Notes under the pieces: generated by a model | Told to the model about the DNA's origin: nothing | The model's database searches: none | Seen by the model: the letters and a program-made list of their open reading frames with translations, nothing else | Program-made: the position numbers and the translations under genes | Origin: AC-32 sp046726435 | GTDB taxonomy: Bacteria > Actinomycetota > Thermoleophilia > Gaiellales > Gaiellaceae | NCBI GenBank assembly: GCA_046726435.1 | Contig: JBKPAM010000038.1 | Coordinates: 1-52,970, forward strand | Direction of reading: 5' to 3' | Length of the DNA stretch: 52,970 nt | Shown: piece by piece, positions 31,758 through 39,800 of the stretch | Position numbering within the stretch: the first letter of the stretch is position 1 | How the letters are laid out: the number at the start of each line of letters is the position of its first letter

Positions 31758-32858
31758 TCAGGGCCTGCCGCGAGCCTGGATTCGGTAGACGACCCCGCGG
31801 CCCCAGTCGGCCGCGAGCAGTCCGCCCCGGCGGTCGACCAGCAGAGCCAGCGGGTGCGCGAAGCCCGAGGCGAACGACGTCACGCGGCGCGCGGTTCCGT
31901 CGCGTCGCAGCTCCACTCGGACGACCCGGCGACCGAACTGCCTGCTCAGATACTGGCCCCACTCGGCGACGAACAGGTTGCCGCGGTAGCCGCGCGGGAA
32001 GGTGCGGCCGGTGTAGAAGGCGAGCCCGTCGGCCGAGGCGTGCGGCTCGAGGTACGCGGCCGGCTTGGCGACTCCGCGGCAGCTGCCGCTCATCCGTAGC
32101 GTCTGCGCGTTGGGCCAGCAACGCGGCCAGCCGTAGAAGGCGCCTCGGCGGACGACCACCACCATCTCGGCCGGCTCGGGGTCGATCCGCGTGCCGAGGT
32201 CGTCGGCGCCGTTGACCGAGGCGTAGAGACGGCCCGTGCCCGGCTGGAAGGCGAGGCCGTAAGGGTTCCGCAGCCCGCGAGCCACGACGCGGAGGTCGCG
32301 TCCGTTCGGTCTCAGTGACAGCACCGCGGCGCTGCGCGGGTCGCGCTCGCGGCACACGTCACAGGTCGAGCCGCTTCCCCAGTAGAGCCGGCGGTTCGGG
32401 CCGAGAACGACGTTGTCTTGCTGGTGCTGGCCGAACGGAAGCCCCTTCACCACGACGCGGCGCGCCGCGAGTCGCCCGTTACGCAGGGTCAGCCGCTCGA
32501 GACGGCCCTGCTCCGAGACGAAGATGCTCCGGCCGCGCCACGCGAGCCCGAGCGGTGTACGCAGTCCACGCGCGAGCGCCTGCGGATGTGTCGTGCCCCG
32601 TCGGATCGCGACGAGGCTGCCGCCCGTCTGGGTGACGTAGATCCGGCCGTCGGGGCCGTACGCCATCGCGGTCGGCTGAGTGAGCCCGCTCGCGAACGTC
32701 TCGACCCGGAAGCCGGCCGGGACCTTCACGCCGGGCGGAGCGCCGGCCGCCGGCGCGCCGAGCGCGGCTACCCCCACGAGAACCGCGACCGCTGGCCTCA
32801 CGCGACGCCTTTCGGGTCGAGCGCGCCTCCACGCGCAAGGAACGGGGTGGTCTCGCAT
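31758..32858 (-). CDS. Secreted PQQ-type sugar dehydrogenase-like beta-propeller (sorbosone/glucose dehydrogenase family)
   Basis: A 366-residue exported six-bladed propeller of the soluble glucose/sorbosone dehydrogenase family. ATG 32858 has GAGGG 4 nt before it. Signal segment about 16-32 (AVAVLVGVAALGAPAAG). Motifs include GLTQPTAMAYGPDGRIYVTQ, TPLGLAWRGRSIFVSEQGRL, GLPFGQHQQDNVVLGPNRRLYWGSGS, RGLRNPYGLAFQPGTGRLYASVNGADDLG, and the C-terminal HPLALLVDRRGGLLAADWGRGVVYRIQ. Some family members use PQQ to oxidise sugars, but many bacterial members are uncharacterised and the PQQ-binding residues cannot be verified here. It is divergent from the VWA gene, with tandem repeats in between. Confidence 0.85.
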   Translation of the reverse strand: MRDHPVPCAWRRARPERRRVRPAVAVLVGVAALGAPAAGAPPGVKVPAGFRVETFASGLTQPTAMAYGPDGRIYVTQTGGSLVAIRRGTTHPQALARGLRTPLGLAWRGRSIFVSEQGRLERLTLRNGRLAARRVVVKGLPFGQHQQDNVVLGPNRRLYWGSGSTCDVCRERDPRSAAVLSLRPNGRDLRVVARGLRNPYGLAFQPGTGRLYASVNGADDLGTRIDPEPAEMVVVVRRGAFYGWPRCWPNAQTLRMSGSCRGVAKPAAYLEPHASADGLAFYTGRTFPRGYRGNLFVAEWGQYLSRQFGRRVVRVELRRDGTARRVTSFASGFAHPLALLVDRRGGLLAADWGRGVVYRIQARGRP

Positions 32859-32879
32859 CTGTCCCTCGTGTGCCACCAC

Positions 32880-32943
32880 GAAAACCACCCGATCGGAGCA
32901 TGTGCCGCCAGGAAAACCACCCGATCGGGGTATGCGTCCTCAG
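32880..32943. repeat. Two 32-bp tandem repeats with a palindromic CCGATCGG core
   Basis: GAAAACCACCCGATCGG starts at 32880 and again at 32912; each unit is 32 bp, and a third start (GAAACCCAC) follows at 32944. Each contains the palindrome CCGATCGG. They lie in the space between two divergent exported-protein genes and could be an operator for both. Confidence 0.6.
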
Positions 32944-32986
32944 GAAACCCACGGCAAGCTTGGTCGGACCGATCTGGGGAGGGTGA

Positions 32987-34498
32987 GTGAAGGCTTTTCG
33001 CGGCGTCCTCGTGGCCGTCGGATTGGGAGTAGTCCTCGCGGGCGGAGGCCAGCTGACCGCCGGCCGCGCCGCGCCGCAGGCTCCTCCGCAGCTCGACGTC
33101 GAGATCGCCATCGACGGAACCGCGAGCATGGGGAGCGCGATCGCGGAGGCGAAGAAGAGCGGTGTCGGCATCACCGACGGCCTGGTCTCGCTCCTGCCCG
33201 ACACGCGGTTTTCGGTCGTGGTCTTTCGCGACCACGGCAACCCGGCGGGCGAGTACGCGCTGCTGCAACCGTTCACGAGCGACCGCGAGCAGATCAGGCA
33301 GGCCCTGAACAAGATCACCGCGACGTTCAATCCCGACCCGAACAACACCAAGGCCGAGTCGTACAACCTCGCGTTCAGGAAGAGCTACAGCGACCAGCAG
33401 ATGGGCTGGCGCCCGTCCGCGAGGAAGATCGTGCTCGTGCTCGGCGACGCCCAGCCGCACGGAGCCGGCAAAGACGGGCTCCCCGGGTGCACGGACCGGA
33501 CGCAGGACCCGGAGAATCTCTCGACGGCACGTGAGCTCGCGAACATGCGCGCCGCCGGCCGCACGCTCGTCATGGTCCGTGAGCACTCGAAGGAGCTCTC
33601 GGTGTCGCTCCAGTGCTACCAGTCGATCGCAGCGGGCGCCTATGCCGGTGGGCTCGCGCGAGATGCGGGCAGCGACGTGGTCTCGACCATCGTCGAGCTC
33701 GTTCAGGGCGCGTTCGCTCCGCTGACGTTGAAGCCGGATCTCGGCACGGCCCTGCGCGCCGGCCGCATGGGTTACACGTTGAGGCTTCAGAACCCGAATC
33801 TTCTACCTCTGACGGTCAAGTCGATCAGGATCGACCTTCCAAGCGGATTCCGCTACGTGCACGGGACGACGACGGGAATGACTCGAACCGAGCCGGCGAC
33901 CTCGGGGAGAACGCTGACCTGGACGCCGGCGAAAACCGTTCGCGCGGGTCGAGATGCGCGACTCCACGTATCGGTTCGGACGCCGCGCGGACTCGGTAAG
34001 TACCGCAGCGTGGCGCTTGGCTCGGTCAAAACGGCGGCTGGAAACGAGCTCGTCGCCCGCGCGCCGACCGCGTTGCTTCGCGTGAAGAAGCGGATCAGCA
34101 CCATCGCGTTCCGCTTCCAGACACTTTCAGCACTGACCCCGTCGGTCTCGGGAAGCGCGCGCGCACGCTTCGGCGCCCGTCTCGGCGCAGCTTCCCGCAC
34201 GGTCTCGGCGCTCGGTTCGATACGCGTGCGCAACGGCCGGGCACGCCTCGTCCTGAGGGCGAAGAGCCTGCGACTCCAGCGGCTCGCGGCGCCGACCCGG
34301 GCGCGCCTGACTCTGCGCGTCCTCTCGGCGCACGGGCTCAAGGGCTGCCGGGCTGGTTCGCGCGCGACGCTTCTGGTCGTCTACTCGCCCGACCTGCGCG
34401 CGGACGAGAGCGTCGGCTCGTACCTGAAGCTCTCGCTCCCGCGGGCGTGTGGAGGCACCTCGAGACGGCCGGCCGAGATCGCGGCCTTGAACAGCTGA
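32987..34498 (+). CDS. Secreted von Willebrand factor A domain protein
   Basis: A 503-residue exported protein; GTG 32987 has GGGGAGG just before it. Signal peptide about 1-28. A VWA domain (about 37-240) starts with VEIAIDGTASMGSAI, in which the MIDAS motif DxSxS is Asp-Gly-Thr-Ala-Ser; SVVVFRDHG, IVLVLGDAQPHG follow. After it come beta-rich segments (DUF11-like, about 245-360: LRLQNPNLLPLTVKSIRIDLPSGF) and an RARARF-rich C-terminal domain with one CR...C pair. VWA domains bind ligands via a metal ion; a role in adhesion or surface assembly is possible. No clear operon partner. Confidence 0.82.
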   Translation: MKAFRGVLVAVGLGVVLAGGGQLTAGRAAPQAPPQLDVEIAIDGTASMGSAIAEAKKSGVGITDGLVSLLPDTRFSVVVFRDHGNPAGEYALLQPFTSDREQIRQALNKITATFNPDPNNTKAESYNLAFRKSYSDQQMGWRPSARKIVLVLGDAQPHGAGKDGLPGCTDRTQDPENLSTARELANMRAAGRTLVMVREHSKELSVSLQCYQSIAAGAYAGGLARDAGSDVVSTIVELVQGAFAPLTLKPDLGTALRAGRMGYTLRLQNPNLLPLTVKSIRIDLPSGFRYVHGTTTGMTRTEPATSGRTLTWTPAKTVRAGRDARLHVSVRTPRGLGKYRSVALGSVKTAAGNELVARAPTALLRVKKRISTIAFRFQTLSALTPSVSGSARARFGARLGAASRTVSALGSIRVRNGRARLVLRAKSLRLQRLAAPTRARLTLRVLSAHGLKGCRAGSRATLLVVYSPDLRADESVGSYLKLSLPRACGGTSRRPAEIAALNS

Positions 34499-34558
34499 GC
34501 GTCTAACCCGCACGGATCCACTAAGGCGCGCCGCTCCGCGGCCGATGTGACGTTTACG

Positions 34559-35449
34559 ATGCCCGCCTTGCATCTTTCGAGCGATGCGAGCTCGAGTCGC
34601 CGGCGCGACGCCGGGCTCGGCGATGAGGTCAGCCCCGAGCTGGTTCTGGTCGATCCTGACCTCGCGGCCAGAGCGCGCGCCCACCTGCCGTGGCCCGAGC
34701 CGACGTTTCCGCGCCCGCGACGCGCGGCCCGAGTCGTCCCGGTCGCCTCACCGCCGGCCGCCGCGGAACCGCCGCCGGCGCCACTCCCGGAGCCGCTCCA
34801 CTTCGGCCGCCGGCTGGTCGCGGCAGCCACGCTCGTGCCGGCCCTGGTGACCCTTGCGCTGATCGCCGAGTTTCTCGGCCGCTCTGCGAGCCCGCTGGGC
34901 GCGACGACAACGACCGCGAGCTCCCCCGCGACGACTCGGCACGCCACGACGCCCGTCACGACGACCACCGCGACAACGCGCTCGCGGCCGTCAACGGCTC
35001 GCCCATCGCGAAGCCACACTCGCAAGCCGGCGGAGCGACGCTCACTCCGGCGCGGGCAGCGCCCCGAGGGGGTCGTCGCGCAAATGGGGAACACCCCCGG
35101 ATCGACGGGTGCGCGGGGTGCCCCGACGAGCCGGAAGCGCAAGGGCCAGTACTGCTCCGTGCGCTGGGCCGGCGAGGGCCTGACCCTCGTGTACGTCGCG
35201 CGCGTTCCGAAGAACCCCTGCACGGACGGCCGAGTCGTGGGTGGCTACGTGACCGGGCCCTCCTGGCGCACCGCGGCGGGCCTCTCCGTCGGCTCCTCCC
35301 TCGCCCGGCTCCGCCGCCTCTACCCGAATGCGGCGCCGACAGGCTCGGGCTGGTGGAAGCTGGGGACGATTCGCCGCGGCAAATCTCGGCGGATTCCGCT
35401 CCACGCTCACGTCACGGACGGACGCGTGGACAAGATCCTAGTCAACTGA
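34559..35449 (+). CDS. Membrane-anchored protein with Thr-rich linker and extracellular domain
   Basis: A protein of about 296 residues. The N-terminal 80 residues are Pro/Ala/Arg-rich and cytoplasmic; one transmembrane helix (about 85-105, AAATLVPALVTLALIAEFLG) is followed by a Thr/Ser/Arg-rich linker (TTTTASSPATTRHATT) and a C-terminal globular domain (about 195-296) with two Cys (QYCSVRW, KNPCTDG) and GYVTGPSWRTAAGLSVGSSLARLRRLYPNA. The last part resembles secreted actinobacterial domains with a GLxxGSxxxxLxxxYP signature. Start may be ATG 34559 or the in-frame GTG 34547. Function unknown. Confidence 0.75.
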   Translation: MPALHLSSDASSSRRRDAGLGDEVSPELVLVDPDLAARARAHLPWPEPTFPRPRRAARVVPVASPPAAAEPPPAPLPEPLHFGRRLVAAATLVPALVTLALIAEFLGRSASPLGATTTTASSPATTRHATTPVTTTTATTRSRPSTARPSRSHTRKPAERRSLRRGQRPEGVVAQMGNTPGSTGARGAPTSRKRKGQYCSVRWAGEGLTLVYVARVPKNPCTDGRVVGGYVTGPSWRTAAGLSVGSSLARLRRLYPNAAPTGSGWWKLGTIRRGKSRRIPLHAHVTDGRVDKILVN

Positions 35450-35499
35450 CTCCCGCCGCTCTGCGGCGAACGACCCTGCCGAAATCGGCCGAATTGGTC

Positions 35500-35527
35500 T
35501 TGAGAAATCCTCAGAAAGTTGTAGCCT
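35500..35527 (+). promoter_or_regulatory. Candidate promoter of the exopolysaccharide locus
   Basis: TTGAGA (35500-35505), a 16-bp spacer and TAGCCT (35522-35527) precede the sugar aminotransferase by about 155 bp. The resulting leader (about 35534-35682) shows no riboswitch that I can recognise. Confidence 0.5.
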
Positions 35528-35682
35528 CCGTCAGTAGAACACGCGTCTTCCGTGGCGTTCGGGGGACGCTGCGGCCAGAGACCTGATCGGGGAGAGGAGA
35601 GCGGCGTGAGGCGGTCGATACCGTCCGCAGCATTACGAGGCGGCCCGGGGCGGATGCACCCGCGCTCCGGGGACACCGGCGC

Positions 35683-36867
35683 ATGACCGTCACGCCCTCC
35701 ACCGTGCGAGATTCGAACGTCCAGCAGCCCGAAACCCGGTGGACGGTGCCGTTGGCAGATGTCGTGGTCGACGCCGAGCTCGAGGAGGCGGCGATGCAGG
35801 CGGTTCGCTCGGGGTGGTGGAGCATGGGGCCGCGCGTCGCCGAGTTCGAGAGCGCGTATTCGGAGTTCTGCGGCGCTCGATTCGCGTTCGCCGTTGCCAA
35901 CGGGACGGCCGCTCTCCACCTCGCTCTGCTCGCCGTCGGCTGCAAGCCGGGCGACGAGGTCCTCGTCCAGTCGCTCAACTTCGTCGCAGCCGCTAACAGC
36001 ATCGTGCACACGGGAGCGACACCCGTCTTCTGCGACATCGAGGGGACGGGCAATCTCAACGTCGCCCCGGAAGACATCGAAGCCGCGATCGGGCCTGCGA
36101 CCAAGGCGATGATCGTCATGCATTACGGCGGCCATCCCTGCCGGATGGATGAAATCCTCGAGATCGCAGAGCGCCACGGCGTGACCGTGATCGAGGATGC
36201 AGCACACGCGCCCGGCGCGACCCTCCGAGGCCAGATGTGCGGCACGTTCGGCGCCATCGGCTGCTTCAGCTTCTTCTCCAACAAGAACCTCCCGGTCGGC
36301 GAGGGGGGCATGGTCGTGACGAGCGACGAGACGCTCGCGCAGCGCATCAAGCTTCTGCGCTCCCATGGAATGACGACCCTGACGTGGGACCGCGCCCGCG
36401 GCCACGCCGACAGCTACGACGTGGTCGCCCGCGGGTTCAACTACCGCCTCGACGAGGTGCGCGCGGCGATGGGTCTCGTCCAGCTCCGTCGGCTCGAGGA
36501 GCAGAACGCCGCTCGAGCGGCGATCGTCGCTCGTTACCGCAACGACCTCGACGGGGTCGGTGGCATCGAGGTCCCGTTCCCTCCGACCGAGGACGCCAGG
36601 CCCTCGCATCACCTCGCGGTCATCGTCCTTCCGTCGGACCGCCCGCGAGCACAGTTCCGGGCGGGGCTCGCCGTGCGCAGGATCCAGACGAGCGTCCACT
36701 ACCCGCCGATCCACCAGTTCTCGGCGTATCGCGAGCTCGGCGAGCGCCGGCCTCTTCCGCACACGGATGCGGTCGCCGACCGCATCGTGACCCTCCCGCT
36801 GTACCCGCACATGAGCGATGAGGCCGTCTCCGCCGTGACGCAAGCGGTCACCGAGGCTGCGCAGTGA
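35683..36867 (+). CDS. DegT/DnrJ/EryC1/StrS sugar aminotransferase
   Basis: A 394-residue PLP enzyme that aminates nucleotide-linked keto-sugars for surface glycans. Motifs: PLADVVVDAELEEAAMQAVRSGWWSMGPRVAEFE at the start of the fold, VANGTAALHLAL for phosphate binding, IEDAAHAPGA with the conserved Asp, FSFFSNKNLPVGEGG with the Schiff-base Lys, and the C-terminal SVHYPPIHQF. All catalytic residues are present. It opens a plus-strand series of cell-surface genes and its stop overlaps the GTG of the following giant gene (GTGA), an odd coupling of a cytoplasmic sugar enzyme to a secreted phosphoesterase. Confidence 0.93.
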   Translation: MTVTPSTVRDSNVQQPETRWTVPLADVVVDAELEEAAMQAVRSGWWSMGPRVAEFESAYSEFCGARFAFAVANGTAALHLALLAVGCKPGDEVLVQSLNFVAAANSIVHTGATPVFCDIEGTGNLNVAPEDIEAAIGPATKAMIVMHYGGHPCRMDEILEIAERHGVTVIEDAAHAPGATLRGQMCGTFGAIGCFSFFSNKNLPVGEGGMVVTSDETLAQRIKLLRSHGMTTLTWDRARGHADSYDVVARGFNYRLDEVRAAMGLVQLRRLEEQNAARAAIVARYRNDLDGVGGIEVPFPPTEDARPSHHLAVIVLPSDRPRAQFRAGLAVRRIQTSVHYPPIHQFSAYRELGERRPLPHTDAVADRIVTLPLYPHMSDEAVSAVTQAVTEAAQ

Positions 36868-39800
36868 CGACGCGCGCGGGACTCCGTACGTGCCTCATCG
36901 GCTGCTCGGTGTTAGCGGTTGCGGCCGTCCTGCTCATCGGGGCGTCCGCTCAGGCCGGAGCAAGCACGTTCGGAAAGACCACCGTCGGCGCCACGACCGT
37001 CTACGCCTCGCCGGACTACAAGTTCGTCAGCTCCTTCACGCTGCCCGTCGACGCGGACGTGTCGAAGCTGACCGTCAACGTCAAGGGAAGCGGAACGTCG
37101 GGCGCACAGCCGATGCGTGGCGTGATCTACGCCGACTCCGCCGGCGTGCCCGCCTCGCTGAAGGCGACATCGACCGAGGTGACCGTTGCGTTCAACGCTG
37201 CGAAGGGATGGGTCGACCTTCCCTTCGGTTCATCGGTCCGGCTGACCGCAGGCACCTACTGGCTGGGCATCCACAGCGGTCCCGGAACCGGGGACGCCCT
37301 CATCTACTACAGCTACGACACCGTGACGAGTGGACTGGACCAGCGCAACGACCCCTACTCCGACGGCGCGTCGAGCCCGTTCGGCACGCCGACGGTCAAG
37401 GATCGCCAGATGTCCGTCTATGCGACCTACACGCAGGCGCCGCCGACCAATACCTCGCCGCCGACGATCTCCGGCACGGCGCAGGATGGGCAGGTCTTGA
37501 GCGCGGAGAAGGGCACCTGGACCGGTTCGCCGACCTTCACCTACCAGTGGCGCAGCTGCAACGCATCGGGCGGCGCCTGCACCGACATCTCAGGGGCGAC
37601 TGCCAGCGCCTACACAGTGGGCTCGGCCGACGTTGGAAGCACGTTGCGCGTCGTCGTCACAGGCACGAACGCGGGCGGCTCGACGAGCGCATCGTCGGCG
37701 CAGTCGGCGGTGGCCAGCGGCGTTGCCCCGGCAAACCAGAGCCCGCCCGCGATCACGGGCACTGCACAGCAGGGACAGACGCTCACCGCGAGCCCCGGAA
37801 CCTGGACCGGCTCGACGCCGCTGACATACGGGTACCAGTGGGCGCGCTGCAACTCGGGCGGTGCGAACTGCGTCCCCGTCAGCTCCACGACGCCGACCAC
37901 GTACACGCTCAGCTCACTCGACGTGGGAGCGACGATTCGCGTCGTCGTCACGGCCTCCAACTCCGCGGGCTCCAGCTCATCGACGTCGGCTGCGACGAGC
38001 GTGGTCGTTGCGGCGGCCCAGGCGCCCGTCAATACGGGGCTGCCGACGATCTCCGGCACGGCGCAGGAGGGTCAGACACTGAGCGCGAGCACGGGGACGT
38101 GGACGGGCACGCCCCCGATCACGTACGCGTATCAATGGACCCGCTGCGACTCGGCCGGCGCGAACTGCACGAACATCGGCTCCGCGACCGCGTCTACGTA
38201 CACGCTCGTCCAGGAAGACGTGGGAGCGAGGATTCGCGTCGTCGTCACCGCCTCCAACTCCGCGGGGCCCAGCTCGGCGACGTCGGCTGCCACTGCAGTC
38301 GTCCTCGACTCGGGGGGACCGGCTTCGCCTCCGGTGAACACTGCCCCGCCGACGATCTCGGGCACCGCGCAGGACGGGCAGACGATCCACGCAAGCACCG
38401 GCTCATGGACCGGGACACCAGCGCCCACCTACGCGTTCCAGTGGGACCGCTGCGACTCGGCCGGAGCGAACTGCATCGACATCTCAGACGCCACGGCGGC
38501 GGACTATGCGGTCGGCACCGCCGATGTCGGCTCGACGCTGATGGTCGTCGTCACCGCCACGAACTCCGAGGGGACCGCCGTCGCGACGTCCACGCCCTCG
38601 GGTGTGGTCGCCCCAGCGCCGACCCCGCCGACCAATACCGATCCGCCGACGATCAGCGGCACGGCCGAGGACGGGCAGACGCTGACTGCGTCCACCGGAG
38701 ACTGGGACGGCACGACCCCGATTTCGTACGGGTACCAGTGGCGCCGGTGCAACACGTCCGGCGCGAACTGCGCAGACATCACCGGGGCGACCGCCTCGAC
38801 GTACGTCGCCATCCCGGCGGACGTCGGATCGACGCTGCGCGCCGCGGTTACTGCGTCGAACGTCGCCGGTTCCGCGACTACCGCGTCGCCTCAGACCGAC
38901 GTTGTCGTCGCGGCGCCTCCGGCCGAGGTGTCGTCGCCGACGATCAGCGGCACGGCGCGGGAAGGCCAGACGCTGACCGCGAGCCCTGGGAGCTGGACGG
39001 GGACCCCGCCGATCTCGTACACGTACCAGTGGCAGCGCTGCGACATCGCCGACAACAGCTGTGTCGATCTCGACGGTGCTACCGACCAGACGTACGCGCT
39101 GACTTCAGCCGACATCGGGACGGCCCTCCGGGTCGAGGTCGAGGCGACGAACGACGCAGGCTCGACCATCGCGGGCTCTGCCCTCACCGCGATCGTCACC
39201 GCTCTCGCCGGTCCGCCGAACAACACGTCTTTGCCGACCATCGGCGGCATCGTGCAGGACGGGCGGACCTTGACCGCGACCAACGGGGCCTGGACGGGAT
39301 CGACGCCGATGACCTTCTCGTATCAATGGCAGCGGTGTCATGCCGCCGGCGACAGCTGCGTTCCGATCGCGGGTGGAATGAATCAGACCTACGGCCTGAC
39401 GTCGGCGGACGTGGGCTCGACGATCCGAGTGCAGGTCACGGCGAACAATGCGGGCGGCTCGGCGCAAGCGACGTCCGCTGCGACGGCCGTCGTCGCCGCC
39501 ACGCCGCCCAGCATCGCCGTGCCCCCGACGATCAGCGGCGTCGCGCAGCAGAACCAGGCGCTGAGGGCGAGCATCGGAACGTGGGCGGGAACGACGCCGA
39601 TCTCCTACGCATATCAATGGCGCAGGTGCAACGCGAACGGGAACAGCTGCGCCGATATCGGGGGTGCCACGGCCAACATCTACACGCTCGTAGCCGCAGA
39701 CGTCGGGTCGACGATCCGTGTGATGGTGACGGCCTCCAACCCTGCCGGTTCGAACTCGGCGACTTCGGCGCAGACGGCCGCGGTCACGCCGTCCGGCGCG

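Noticed and set aside
32880..32943. Tandem repeats considered as a CRISPR array
   Set aside because: Only two units; the 17-bp identity and 15-bp variable part are too short, the variable parts resemble each other, and no cas genes are present.
35499..35516. Another copy of the 11-bp regulator array at the glycan promoter
   Set aside because: The two AGAA-like words are 10 bp apart and only one resembles the motif.
35534..35682. Riboswitch in the leader of the glycan locus
   Set aside because: No match to c-di-GMP, cobalamin, SAM or other motifs that I can recognise; only weak hairpins.
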